Assembly: GCA_022841825.1 (NCBI GenBank)
Contig: JALHQT010000009.1
Coordinates: 1-64,000, forward strand
Length of the DNA: 64,000 nt
Source of the DNA: Anaerolineae bacterium
GTDB taxonomy: Bacteria > Chloroflexota > Anaerolineae > Aggregatilineales > Phototrophicaceae
Reading direction: 5' to 3'
Positions 44,581-53,083 of this stretch are shown one piece after another. Position numbers and translations under genes: made by a program. The first letter of the stretch is position 1; each line of letters begins with the position of its first letter. Below the pieces are notes generated by a model that saw only the letters and a program-made list of their open reading frames with translations, had not been told where the DNA came from and ran no database searches.

Positions 44581-47424
44581 TTAAAATCCTAACGTTGTCG
44601 TGTCGCCCAACTCACTCGATCCCACCACGCCCAGCAGCCACGTCTTGGTGCGCGACGCCTTCTCGACGATGTAGCGCGTCGCGTGCAGCGACAGCCCTTC
44701 CGTCATCGTGTGCTCTTCGCCGACCACGAAATAATCCTGGTCGTGCACCGTCTGCGCCTCGACGATCCGCACTCGGCTGCCGACGGTCAGCGACCGCTGC
44801 CAGCCTTTGTACTGCGCATCGCGGTTGACGATGCCCAGCGACACCACGTCGCCGCTCGCGTTGTTGTAAAGATTCAGGGTGTGCCGCGCGATGGCGTCCG
44901 CCAGGTCGCGGTTGTCCAGCACGCCCGTCTCGATCCGCATGGCGCGCCGCCCGTACAGCGCGACCGAGATGGGGTCGGCGGCGGTCACGGTCTCATCGCG
45001 GTGTGCCGTCAGCTTTCGCCCGCGCACGACCAGTGTCTGCACGCTGCCGCCGCCACCGCCGCCCCTCAGCGTCACATTCACCCGCTTCGCCTCGACGACG
45101 AAGCCGCCCAACTCCGCCGACCCGGTCAGCTCCAGATCGACGCCGCTCGGTGGCGAGACGTCCAGCGCCGAGACCTCTTCGCCTTCGTCGCCTGCGAATT
45201 CGCCGTTCAGCGTGCGTTCTTCGCCTGCTTTTAAGGTTATCGGACTGTCAAGCCTGTAAACGACTTCATTAGCCGTCGCCGAGATGCTGCGCGGGCGCAC
45301 CACCACCTCGACCTGGTTGATCAACTGCTCGCCGTAGCGATAGGTCAGCGTCATCTGCTGGTTGGTCAGCGTCGCCGCCAGGCTGGTCGCCAGTTGCAGA
45401 TGCTGGCGGTTCCAGAACACCGCCTGCCCTTCGCGGTCGAAGAAGAAGCGTCCGCGCTCGCCGTCGGTGAGGTCCCGGATCGCCTCGTATGCCGTCACCC
45501 CGTTCGCCCAGGTGTCGCCCACATACGCAAAGGTGGCGATGCCCACTTCCAGCATCGTCTGCGCTTCCGCCAGGCGCGTGTTGGTGCCCAGCTCGCTGTA
45601 ACCCGCCGCGCCCAACACCCACGCCTTGCCCAGCGCAGGCGGCATCTGCACCTGGCTGAGGATCTTGTCGATCATCTCGTCAGCCCGCGCATTCAGTTGC
45701 AGCGGAAGGCTCAGCGTCGCGTCCTGCAAAAAGCGCTTTGCGCCGATCGCGCTCATCATCGCCGTCTGCTTGCCCCGCTCGCCGGGCGCGGGCTGAATCA
45801 GCTCGATCCAGCCCGTGTACATCACGACCGACGGCTCTGCGGTCACATTCAGCACCTGCACCCGTCGGTGAGGCAGCATCTGCCCATACAGCGGCGATGC
45901 GCTGTTCTCAGGCGAAAAGCGGCGGTCGATATTGACCAGCTCAAATTCTGCATCCGTCTCATCCGCCACGCTCATGAACGGCTTACGGAAGCCGACCTGC
46001 CAGCGCGCCGACCGCACATAGTCCGTGATGTCTTCGTTCGCATCGTCGTAGTCGCCGTCGTTGTCCCAGTCCACCAGGATCTGCACCAACCCAGTGGCAG
46101 CAGCCGGCGCGCTCACCGTGATGTACGCCGTCTTCGTTTCGACGTCGCTGCCGCCCGCGTTCGTCGCCGTCAGCTTGACGGTATAGGTACCCGCCGCGCT
46201 GTAGACGTGCGTGGGGTTCTGCGAGGTGCTGTCGGTGCTGCCATCGTTGGTGAAGTCCCACGCCCAGCTCGTCGGGCTGTTGGTCGAGGTATCCGTGAAA
46301 TTGACGGTCAGCGGCGCGGTCCCGCTGGTCGCGCTTGCCGAGAAGTTCGCGACCGGCGCGGGCGGCGGCGCTGCACTGACGGTGATGTAGTCTGTCTTGA
46401 CCTCATCGTCGCTGCCGCTCGTATTGGTCGCGGTCAGCTTGACGGTGTACGTGCCCGCCGCGCTGTAGACGTGCGTGGGGTTCTGTGAAGTGCTGTCGGT
46501 GCTGCCGTTATTGGTGAAATCCCACGCCCACGAAGTCGGACTATTGCTGGACGTGTCGGTGAAGGTGACCGAGAGGGGAGCGACCCCGCTGGTCACGCTG
46601 GCGCTGAAGTTCGCCACCGGAGGCGGAATATAGGCAGGCGGCGCGACGCTCTCTTCCACCAACCACGCAGGGTCACGCGCAATAAGGGCGATCTCGCCCG
46701 CCGTCAGCGCGCGATTGAAGATCGCCGCCATCACGCAGTCGGCGGTCGGGACGTTGCCGTCTTCTACAGGGTCGGTATGCCCGCCACTGACGACCACGCC
46801 GGGCTGCGTCCCCGTGTTCGGAAGCGCGTTGGTGATGGTTGCCGACCCGACTGCGACCCCGTCCTTATAGAACGTGGTCACGCCCTGAGCGTAGGTCACC
46901 GCGTAAAGCTGCGCCTTCTCGCCTGTGGCAATCGCTCCCGTGTTGCTGCTGCTGGAATAGGTGTTCACCCCGTCACGGACGACGGCGTACAGGCTGCTGG
47001 TCATCGAGTCGCGCCGCAGTTGCAGCGCGGCTTCCATCGTCGCCCAGGACGCGGTGCGCGGCACGCTGATCAGGCTGTCGTCGCCATCGGGGTGAAAGGC
47101 GGTGATGCTCCCGTACCACAGCAGGGACCAGCCCGTAGCTATCGAGGTCAGCCGCCCAGGAAAGGGGAATGTCACACTGCCCGCGTCATCACGGGTGGCG
47201 AAGTGCCCCTCGCCCAGTTGCGCGCTGCCTTGCAGCGTGCCCACGCCGCCGCTCACCCCTTCGCGCAGTCCGAAGTAGCGCGGGAACGCCAGCCAGACCA
47301 GCCCCGCGCCGCGTCGCGCGCGCGGAAGCATCCTGCCGGGCAGCGACGCGCCAAAGCGCCCCGTATCGCCGGAGGGCACATCGAACGACAGGGGGTCGAA
47401 CGAGTCGCGGTCAAATGTGCTCAT
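44581..47424 (-). CDS. Large phage tail protein with LamG-like, two PKD and baseplate-like regions
   Basis: 947 residues. Residues 1-260 resemble a concanavalin/LamG-like sandwich (VTTFYKDGVAVGSATI). Two tandem PKD domains follow at about 270-351 and 358-439, nearly identical to each other (WAWDFTN-GSTDSTSQNPTHV, AAGTYTVKLTATN). From about 445 on the sequence is tail/baseplate-like (LVQILVDWDNDGDYDDANED, DYVRSARWQVGFRKPFMSV). PKD and LamG domains suggest binding to a glycan or cell surface. It is the largest protein of the block. Confidence 0.75.
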   Translation of the reverse strand: MSTFDRDSFDPLSFDVPSGDTGRFGASLPGRMLPRARRGAGLVWLAFPRYFGLREGVSGGVGTLQGSAQLGEGHFATRDDAGSVTFPFPGRLTSIATGWSLLWYGSITAFHPDGDDSLISVPRTASWATMEAALQLRRDSMTSSLYAVVRDGVNTYSSSSNTGAIATGEKAQLYAVTYAQGVTTFYKDGVAVGSATITNALPNTGTQPGVVVSGGHTDPVEDGNVPTADCVMAAIFNRALTAGEIALIARDPAWLVEESVAPPAYIPPPVANFSASVTSGVAPLSVTFTDTSSNSPTSWAWDFTNNGSTDSTSQNPTHVYSAAGTYTVKLTATNTSGSDDEVKTDYITVSAAPPPAPVANFSASATSGTAPLTVNFTDTSTNSPTSWAWDFTNDGSTDSTSQNPTHVYSAAGTYTVKLTATNAGGSDVETKTAYITVSAPAAATGLVQILVDWDNDGDYDDANEDITDYVRSARWQVGFRKPFMSVADETDAEFELVNIDRRFSPENSASPLYGQMLPHRRVQVLNVTAEPSVVMYTGWIELIQPAPGERGKQTAMMSAIGAKRFLQDATLSLPLQLNARADEMIDKILSQVQMPPALGKAWVLGAAGYSELGTNTRLAEAQTMLEVGIATFAYVGDTWANGVTAYEAIRDLTDGERGRFFFDREGQAVFWNRQHLQLATSLAATLTNQQMTLTYRYGEQLINQVEVVVRPRSISATANEVVYRLDSPITLKAGEERTLNGEFAGDEGEEVSALDVSPPSGVDLELTGSAELGGFVVEAKRVNVTLRGGGGGGSVQTLVVRGRKLTAHRDETVTAADPISVALYGRRAMRIETGVLDNRDLADAIARHTLNLYNNASGDVVSLGIVNRDAQYKGWQRSLTVGSRVRIVEAQTVHDQDYFVVGEEHTMTEGLSLHATRYIVEKASRTKTWLLGVVGSSELGDTTTLGF

Positions 47425-47452
47425 CGTCGCCCTTTCCCGCGTCGGTCAGCCG

Positions 47453-47938
47453 TTAGCGATATTGAATGTGAATAGCCCCAAAGGAGGGATCGGTCGCGCC
47501 GTTTCCGTTGATGCCGATCACGCGCAGCACCACATCCGCTTTGGCAGCCGCCGTAATCGATACCCAGGAGCTTTTGTAAAGTCCCCCTGCGCTGATTGAG
47601 ACGGCGGGACCCGACACGTTATCGACATAGCTGAAAGAGGAGTTATCCAGGCTGTACTGCACCCGCAGCTCTGCCGATGCCTCACCCGCCACGCCGACTG
47701 ACACACACAGCCGCATCTCTGTCGCATAGGTCAAGTCGACCCAAAACCGATAGCGTGACGACCCATTAAACTCGGTCAGCGCCGAGGGCATATCCGTCCA
47801 GGTGGCATTGGCGAATTGCACGAAGTAGGTGCAGTCGAAGTATGGCGCGGTGTGGTTGGCGTTCCAGTCGCTCGGCTTGACCAGTGTGGTATCGCCGGGG
47901 TCGCTTTTCCCGCTCGTGAATGCGTGTTTAATCGGCAT
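47453..47938 (-). CDS. Phage-block structural protein
   Basis: 161 residues. The N-terminal MPIKHAFTSGKSDPGDTTLV and PSDWNANHT pattern is common at the start of phage tail appendage proteins. The rest is a beta-sandwich-like region (RYRFWVDLTYATEMRLCVSV, YSLDNSSFSYVDNVSG). It lies between the large tail protein and a second small structural protein. Confidence 0.6.
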   Translation of the reverse strand: MPIKHAFTSGKSDPGDTTLVKPSDWNANHTAPYFDCTYFVQFANATWTDMPSALTEFNGSSRYRFWVDLTYATEMRLCVSVGVAGEASAELRVQYSLDNSSFSYVDNVSGPAVSISAGGLYKSSWVSITAAAKADVVLRVIGINGNGATDPSFGAIHIQYR

Positions 47939-47940
47939 GG

Positions 47941-48387
47941 TTACGCCACCTCGTATGCGCTCATGACGATCTTCAGCGTGTTGCCGCTCGCCGCCATCGT
48001 CTGCCCGCTGTTGTTCGCCACGATCACCTTGAAGTCAGTCGGCGGCAGCGGGACGCCTGTCAGCAGCAGCCGCTGCGCCGTGTTGACCGCGCGCACCGCG
48101 AAGCTGCCCACGTAGCCGCTGTCGCTCGGCACGACTGAGCTGCTGCCGTCCGCGTAGTTCGTCCCGTCCAGCGTCGGCAGGAAGTACAGGTCAACCGTCC
48201 GCCCCGCCGTCGGCGCAGAGCCAAAGGTGCAGACCAGCTCGAAGGTGCCGAACAGGTAGCGATTGCTCGACCCGTCGTTATCGACCGCCGCGCTGGCGTT
48301 GGTGCGGTTGCCCGTCGCCAGGCTGTTCATCTCCGTCGTCAGCAGCGTGCTGGACGCCGAGACCGCCGTGTGTTTTTGTAATGCCAT
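47941..48387 (-). CDS. Phage-block structural protein
   Basis: 148 residues, beta-rich, with a glycine/serine-rich middle (GSAPTAGRTVDLYFLPTLDG TNYADG). ATG 48387 is chosen over the upstream in-frame codon, which would begin inside the repeat cluster. Its style resembles the 50490 protein (VDLYFLPT.. versus VDFKITGS..); both may be virion surface proteins. Confidence 0.6.
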   Translation of the reverse strand: MALQKHTAVSASSTLLTTEMNSLATGNRTNASAAVDNDGSSNRYLFGTFELVCTFGSAPTAGRTVDLYFLPTLDGTNYADGSSSVVPSDSGYVGSFAVRAVNTAQRLLLTGVPLPPTDFKVIVANNSGQTMAASGNTLKIVMSAYEVA

Positions 48388-48416
48388 GAGGGTCTCCCGA
48401 TGTGCGTGGTTGCGCT

Positions 48417-48540
48417 GCGTGGGGTTCAAAACCCCACGCTAGGCTCTCATTTGGAAGCCCGTAAACGGGCTGTAGACTTGCATCCATTAGCCCGTTTACG
48501 GGCTTGATTTGGGAGTAGCCTCCGGTTTTGAACCGGAGGC
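48417..48540. repeat. Cluster of three different perfect palindromes
   Basis: GCGTGGGGTTCAAAACCCC with CACGC (48417-48439), AGCCCGTAAACGGGCT paired with AGCCCGTTTACGGGCT (48456-48504), and GCCTCCGGTTTTGAACCGG with AGGC (48518-48540). All share a GGTTnnAACC-like core but differ in their arms. Confidence 0.8.
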
Positions 48541-48567
48541 GAACGCAAGATGTGATGCCTGGATTGG

Positions 48568-48762
48568 TCACGACTCGCGGTTGGATTTCCCCGGCACCTG
48601 TCCGCCGTTATCGCGCACGATCTCGGCAAGCTGCTCGCGCAGGATGTCCTTGAGCGCGGACAGATCGCGGACGACGATGATCGTCGCCACGCCGCCAAGC
48701 AGGGTTTGCAGGCGCTGCTCCGCGCCCTCGTCACTCATGTGGAGGATGGTCGGTGGGGACAT
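48568..48762 (-). CDS. Small phage-block protein, unknown function
   Basis: 64 residues, mostly helical (AEQRLQTLLGGVATIIVVRD LSALKDIL). AGGAA lies 6 nt before ATG 48762. Between tail-type genes; no family recognised. Confidence 0.5.
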   Translation of the reverse strand: MSPPTILHMSDEGAEQRLQTLLGGVATIIVVRDLSALKDILREQLAEIVRDNGGQVPGKSNRES

Positions 48763-48860
48763 GATGATTCCTGGAATGGCGTAACTATCGATCAGGGAGT
48801 GCGTGGTGCGCAGTGCGTGGTGCGAACAAACGGGATCGTGTTTGTTCGCACTGCGCACAC

Positions 48861-48886
48861 GGGCGCACACACGGGTGCGCCCCTAC
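48861..48886. repeat. GTAGGGGC palindrome containing the stop codon of the 48883 gene
   Basis: GGGCGCACACACGGG joined to TGCGCCCCTAC. On the minus strand the TAG of GTAGGGG (48885-48883) ends the phage gene. A GTGCGTGGTGCG-type repeat lies just beyond (about 48798-48860). Confidence 0.85.
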
Positions 48887-49302
48887 AACGTTTGTTGAGT
48901 GAACCCCCGCCCGCCGACGAGGTTGACCACCGCCAACCCCGCCGTGCCGTCGCCTGTGTCGCCCGCCAGCGGCGTAACCTGCGTGATGCGGAACGCGCCA
49001 GATGCCTTGCGGCTGCCCGTCGTCATGTCCGGCTGGTAGAGTTCGAGCGTGAGCGCCGCGCCGGAGGCTTCCGCGTCCAGCAGCGCGCGGGTGAAGCCAG
49101 CGTCGGTTTCGCGCGCAATGGTCAGCGCCAGGCGGATCGAGCGCCCGCCCTGCGCCAGCAGCGGATCGGCGCTGGCGAGCGTGTAGATTTCGCGCGTCGT
49201 TCGTGTCAGCGTCAGCGCGCACGCCGCCACATCGCCGGAGACATCGACCCATGTCGCGCCGTCGTACCAGCGGACGACGCTGTAATGCTCGGTGATCGTC
49301 AT
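48883..49302 (-). CDS. Phage tail-type structural protein
   Basis: 139 residues, beta-rich, with VVRWYDGATWVDVSGDVAAC at the N-terminus and GGRSIRLALTIARETDAGFT, as in small tail or baseplate subunits. It overlaps the upstream gene by one nucleotide. The TAG stop comes from a GTAGGGGC palindrome. Confidence 0.6.
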   Translation of the reverse strand: MTITEHYSVVRWYDGATWVDVSGDVAACALTLTRTTREIYTLASADPLLAQGGRSIRLALTIARETDAGFTRALLDAEASGAALTLELYQPDMTTGSRKASGAFRITQVTPLAGDTGDGTAGLAVVNLVGGRGFTQQTL

Positions 49303-49748
49303 CAGCGCGCCTCCCGGATCTGCCAGAGCGCATCAACGCCCGCGTAGACCATGCGGCTGCCCGCCGGGTATGCCACGCGCCCGACGCGCAGCTCGATGCG
49401 CTCGACCACGCCGGTCGGCTTGAGGATGCCGATGCGCGTTTTGCAGGCGTCGATGTAGGCATCGGCATACGCCCGCAGCGCCTGGGTGAACTCGTCCGCG
49501 CCGCCGCCCTGCGTGAGCGGCTTATAAAGGAAGAGGTCGCGCAGCACAAACGCCGTCGTCAGGCGCGCGCTCGCCCCGCCCGTGATCGCCTCGATGCGCA
49601 GTTCGTCGATGCCGGGCAGCAGCCGCGCCGGGAGCTGCGCGGTGTGCGGAGTCTCTGGCAGCGCGGCGTTATGCAGCACAGGCACAACCTGCGCGTTGAA
49701 GACGACGGGCATGGCTGCCACCGCGTCGAGGATGCTGGTCAGGCTCAT
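49302..49748 (-). CDS. Phage head-tail joining or minor tail-type protein
   Basis: 148 residues with an N-terminal helix (SLTSILDAVAAMPVVFNAQ), a beta-rich centre and a helical C-terminal half (FTQALRAYADAYIDACKTRI). Its position right after the head-tail connector fits a joining or tail-completion protein. It overlaps both neighbours by a few nucleotides. Confidence 0.6.
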   Translation of the reverse strand: MSLTSILDAVAAMPVVFNAQVVPVLHNAALPETPHTAQLPARLLPGIDELRIEAITGGASARLTTAFVLRDLFLYKPLTQGGGADEFTQALRAYADAYIDACKTRIGILKPTGVVERIELRVGRVAYPAGSRMVYAGVDALWQIREAR

Positions 49749-50323
49749 CGCACCCTCCGTCGATACGGGTCGAGCATCAACACGACATCTTCCGGCATCC
49801 GACCCGGCAGCAGCGTATGCCCGTCGGGCGTGACGAGCGGTCGGTCGATCTCACCCGCGTGATCGCGCTGGCGATAGAGATACGCCGCCAGACGGATGCA
49901 CGCCTGCTGAATATCGGCGGGCGCGCTGACGCTGTACGCCCAGCGCCCGGTGATGCTGATGGCATCCTCCGGGTCGGTCACATACGTCCAGGTCAGCCCG
50001 CTGGCGATGCGCAGGCGCAGCCCGTAGTAGGGCGGTGTGTACGGCTCCGGCACATACGCCGTTGGCGCGACCGCGACGCCCGCATTGCTCACGCTGGTGA
50101 TCTGCGCCAGGTCAGCGTCGATGTAGAGCGTGCGCCGGTCGTCGCTCACATCGCGCCGCGCGTCGAGCGTCCGCGTGCTGTCCGCCGCCGCCTCGAAGAC
50201 GCGCCCGCAGTAGGCGTCGATGATCGCCCCCGCCCGCGCAATCAGGTCGGTCAGCAGCGCGTCGTCGGTCGCCGTCGTGATGGCGAGGTAGGTTTTGAGG
50301 GAGCCTAACGATGTATATGCCAT
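49745..50323 (-). CDS. Phage head-tail connector (gp6-like)
   Basis: 192 residues. LGSLKTYLAITTATDDALLT DLIARAGAIIDAYCGR is the classic N-terminus of gp6/YqbG-like head-tail connectors, and QQACIRLAAYLYRQRDHAGE is the typical C-terminal helix. AGGAG precedes ATG 50323. Confidence 0.82.
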   Translation of the reverse strand: MAYTSLGSLKTYLAITTATDDALLTDLIARAGAIIDAYCGRVFEAAADSTRTLDARRDVSDDRRTLYIDADLAQITSVSNAGVAVAPTAYVPEPYTPPYYGLRLRIASGLTWTYVTDPEDAISITGRWAYSVSAPADIQQACIRLAAYLYRQRDHAGEIDRPLVTPDGHTLLPGRMPEDVVLMLDPYRRRVR

Positions 50324-50386
50324 GTTATCTCCTTGGAAGGTGTGCGCGGTGCGTGGTGCGAAGTGCGAACGAACCAGGATTCTTCT

Positions 50387-50447
50387 TGGCGACCTTGGCG
50401 TCATGGCGGTTCAATACGACCACCGCCAAGACGCCAGGAACGCCAGG
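50387..50447. repeat. Hairpin repeat related to 25790-25849
   Basis: TTGGCGACCTTGGCGTCATGG and the opposing ACCGCCAAGACGCCAGGAA. A diverged copy of the GGCGACCTGGCG hairpin at 25790. Confidence 0.7.
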
Positions 50448-50469
50448 TGATTTCGCACTGCGCACACGA

Positions 50470-50493
50470 GGGCAGGACACGTCCTGCCCCTAC
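50470..50493. repeat. GTAGGGGC palindrome containing the stop codon of the 50490 gene
   Basis: GGGCAGGACACGTCCTGCCC followed by CTAC. On the minus strand TAG (50492-50490) ends the virion protein gene. Confidence 0.85.
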
Positions 50494-50933
50494 CGGATTT
50501 CGACGACGCCCGCGAGGTCGAACTCGCCTGCCTCGCTGGTGCGCAGCCCGTCGCCGAGCGCGATGACGCCGACGATGCTGGCGGCGGTGCCGACCGTCAG
50601 GCTGCCCTTGATGTAGCGCCAGCCCTGCGCGCCGACCTGCTCGGCGGTCACTTCCAGCAGCGCCAGCTTGTTATCGCCGCTCGCCTTGACGATCTGCGTG
50701 AGGCTGCGCCCGGTCACGTCGGCGTAGGTGCCGCCGCTGGTCGCGCTGCCGGTGATCTTGAAATCGACTGTCGCGGATGTGCCCAGCACGCCCGTCTGGA
50801 CGATGAAGGCGACGCGCCGCACGTTCGCCATGTCGATGGCGGCGGTGAGCTGCGTGCCTGCGGAATAGGAGGCGGGCGAGATCTGCCCGACGATGGGCAG
50901 CCGTTCGCCCATCTTCTCTGTTGCGAAGCTCAT
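50490..50933 (-). CDS. Putative capsid decoration/virion protein
   Basis: 147 residues, beta-rich (VRRVAFIVQTGVLGTSATVD FKITGS). It is the first gene after the capsid gene, as expected for a head decoration protein. No family is recognised with certainty. The TAG stop is supplied by a palindromic repeat. Confidence 0.6.
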   Translation of the reverse strand: MSFATEKMGERLPIVGQISPASYSAGTQLTAAIDMANVRRVAFIVQTGVLGTSATVDFKITGSATSGGTYADVTGRSLTQIVKASGDNKLALLEVTAEQVGAQGWRYIKGSLTVGTAASIVGVIALGDGLRTSEAGEFDLAGVVEIR

Positions 50934-50987
50934 GTGTGGATTCCTCGTGCGTAAGGGTAGTGGGATGGCGTGGTGGGTTGGAGAATT

Positions 50988-51125
50988 AGCTCGATAGCTT
51001 TCTAGCCGGATAGCCTGTTAGCACCTTGGCTGGACGGATCGCGAGCCTGTTCGTGGAATCGATCGGTGATGGAGCCATGCAGCTATCAGGCTATCGAGCT
51101 AAAGGGCTAATCCGCTTCCCCGCTA
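50988..51125. repeat. TAGC octamer array C (inverted arms)
   Basis: The left arm has five 8-bp units: GAATTAGC TCGATAGC, TTTCTAGC CGGATAGC, CTGTTAGC. After a ~60-bp spacer the right arm, read on the minus strand, runs AACTAGC, GGGGAAGC, GGATTAGC, CCTTTAGC, TCGATAGC, CTGATAGC. Its first TAG is the stop codon of the capsid gene. Confidence 0.85.
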
Positions 51126-52892
51126 GTTCGTGAACACCACAAACGGCGACATCTCGTAGGGCGTGCTGGCGTTCTGCGGGTCCGCCAGCGTGATCTTGCC
51201 CTTGACCCAGGGCTGACCATCGCAGCGCATCCCAAAGCGCCAGGTGTCCGTGCCTTCGGTGAAGGCGGCGTGCTCGCTGAACTCGATGTACAGCCCACCG
51301 CGCTCGAACAGCACATAGCCGCCCATGTCCGCCAGCACGACGCTGTCGGTATTGTCGGTCTGCGGCAGATGCTCGCTGACGACCAGCGGGTAGCCGAGCA
51401 GCGTCCCGCCGACCGGCGCGCTGAGGTTCGCCATCCACACGCTGCCGCCGCTGCCGTTCTGCATGACGGCGATGTCGTTGATCACGCTGGGGTGATAGAC
51501 CCAGATCGGTGCGCTGCCCACCGACTTCATGCGCGCCACCATCTTGACCGCGTCACCATAAGCGAAGGTGTTGCTCGCCGCCGCCGCCACGTTGACGCGC
51601 GCCGCCGCGTTCAGGATGCCCAGCGGCTCGCCGACGCCATTGCCGCGCAGCACGAGCTGCTCCAGCTTGCTGCCGACGGCGATGCTGATGACGCTGCGCA
51701 GGAACGCTTCGATGCCCGCAGGCGTATCGGCGCGCAGTTCTTTCGTCACCTTGATCATGCCGCTCGCCACGTCGGCGACGCGGTAGCGGATGACCTCGAA
51801 TTCCGGGTTGGTCTCGGTGTACGAGGCACCTTCCGCGCGCTTGATCGCCTTCGCCTTGCCCGCCTGGGAGGTTTCGCCGCTGCCCGCGCCGGGCACGAAG
51901 TACTGATCCAGCGCCGGGTATTCGCCCGCCGGGGTGTTGACCGGGATGCGCTTGACGCGCGCCAGCACCGCCGACTGCTCCGCCGCGAGCTGCATGAGCT
52001 GCGCGCTGTATTCGGTCGGCACGGTGTAGCCGCCCAGCGCGCCCGTCTGCGAGTCCAGCGTGGTCTTCAGGCTGCCGTAGATGACAGCGAGGCGCTTCTC
52101 GTCGCCGCGCATGATCGACAGCAGGTAATCGCCCAGCGACTTGATGTGCTTGTCGGCGCTGCCGCCATCGACCGTGAAGTAGCCCGCGCCGCGCACCGCC
52201 GGGGCGTCCTGCATGAACTGCAAGACCTGCTGCATCTGCGCGCTGACGGCGTCCAACTGCGCGCGCAGCCCTTCGTATTCCTGCGTGTGTTCCATTGCCT
52301 GTTCCCCTGTCGTCATCAAAGATTGTGCGATCCCATGCCCAGAAACGCGCGAGGCATGCCTCGCCCCTACGGGTACGGGGATGTCTGTAGGGACGAGGCG
52401 TGCCTCGTCCGCCGCCCATACGCCAAGCGTCTTCAACGCCACGACCCGCGCGCGCGGCTCCTCGGCAATCGCCCACTTGCGCACCTGCTGCGATTTGCCG
52501 ACGCGCTGACGCTCGACCAGATGCGCCGCCGCGCCCGATGACCAGCCAAGCGTGCCCGATTGCGCCATCTCGTAGAGCGCCCGCTCGTACTCGTCGCGCA
52601 AATCGAGCTGCGCCTCGATCCACACGCCAACCGCATCGCGGCGCAGCGTCGCCCGCCCGATGCGGCGCTTCTTCAGCGCGCCGTCCAACCCATGCAGGTA
52701 GTAGACGGGGCGCGAGTCGCCATCTTCAAAATCGAACGCCGTCTCCGGCGTGAAGAAATCGCCCTCGATGTCCGGCGTGGCGGAGTCGCCATAGACGATC
52801 AGATGCCCACCGAGCCGCCCCTCGCCGAGCGTCTTGATCGCGCCGCCGAAGGCGACCAGGGTGTCGGGGATAACGAGATGATCCTGCAACAT
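51123..52892 (-). CDS. HK97-type prohead protease and major capsid protein in one reading frame
   Basis: 589 residues. Residues 1 to about 160 are a prohead protease-like domain (FGGAIKTLGEGRLGGHLIVY, IGRATLRRDAVGVWIEAQLD, LGWSSGAAAHL). About 160-181 come from two palindromic repeats (52349-52413). From about 200 on there is a coiled-coil scaffold (EYEGLRAQLDAVSAQMQQVL) and an HK97-fold capsid (LGGYTVPTEYSAQLMQLAAE, VLRGNGVGEPLGILNAAAR). An internal ATG at 52295 has AGGGG about 9 nt before it and could produce free capsid protein. The TAG stop opens TAGC array C. AGGAG precedes ATG 52892. Confidence 0.85.
   Translation of the reverse strand: MLQDHLVIPDTLVAFGGAIKTLGEGRLGGHLIVYGDSATPDIEGDFFTPETAFDFEDGDSRPVYYLHGLDGALKKRRIGRATLRRDAVGVWIEAQLDLRDEYERALYEMAQSGTLGWSSGAAAHLVERQRVGKSQQVRKWAIAEEPRARVVALKTLGVWAADEARLVPTDIPVPVGARHASRVSGHGIAQSLMTTGEQAMEHTQEYEGLRAQLDAVSAQMQQVLQFMQDAPAVRGAGYFTVDGGSADKHIKSLGDYLLSIMRGDEKRLAVIYGSLKTTLDSQTGALGGYTVPTEYSAQLMQLAAEQSAVLARVKRIPVNTPAGEYPALDQYFVPGAGSGETSQAGKAKAIKRAEGASYTETNPEFEVIRYRVADVASGMIKVTKELRADTPAGIEAFLRSVISIAVGSKLEQLVLRGNGVGEPLGILNAAARVNVAAAASNTFAYGDAVKMVARMKSVGSAPIWVYHPSVINDIAVMQNGSGGSVWMANLSAPVGGTLLGYPLVVSEHLPQTDNTDSVVLADMGGYVLFERGGLYIEFSEHAAFTEGTDTWRFGMRCDGQPWVKGKITLADPQNASTPYEMSPFVVFTN
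52349..52413. repeat. In-frame palindrome pair at the protease-capsid junction
   Basis: CGAGGCATGCCTCGCCCCTAC and GTAGGGACGAGGCGTGCC with its complement, in inverted order. Translated as about ADEARLVPTDIPVP and GARHAS. Confidence 0.85.
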
Positions 52893-52944
52893 GGTTGCTC
52901 CTTGTGTCGGGTGCGGGGTGCGAAGTGCGAAAGAACAAGGCGTT

Positions 52945-53080
52945 GTAGGGGCGCACCCGTGTGTGCGTCCGGCACCCGTGTGTGCGCCCGTGCATGCCAC
53001 CCATCGCGCACTCCGGGCGCACCCGTGTGTCCGCCCCTACATCCTCATCACCTTGTGCCTCATCACCTCATCACCTACCC
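52945..53080. repeat. Intergenic composite repeat
   Basis: GTAGGGGCGCACCCGTGTG, repeated CACCCGTGTG units and a closing TCCGCCCCTAC (52945-53040). A CTCATCACCTCATCACC stretch follows, directly after the end of the portal gene. A GTGCGGGGTGCGAAGTGCG repeat lies just upstream (52909-52932). Confidence 0.8.
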
Positions 53081-53083
53081 GCA

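Noticed and set aside
48417-48540. Palindrome cluster as rho-independent terminators of phage genes
   Set aside because: The hairpins lack T-runs on either strand and similar clusters occur away from gene ends, so a repeat family is the better description.
51270-52541. 423-codon open frame opposite the capsid gene
   Set aside because: Shadow of the capsid frame, Arg/His-rich, no ribosome site.
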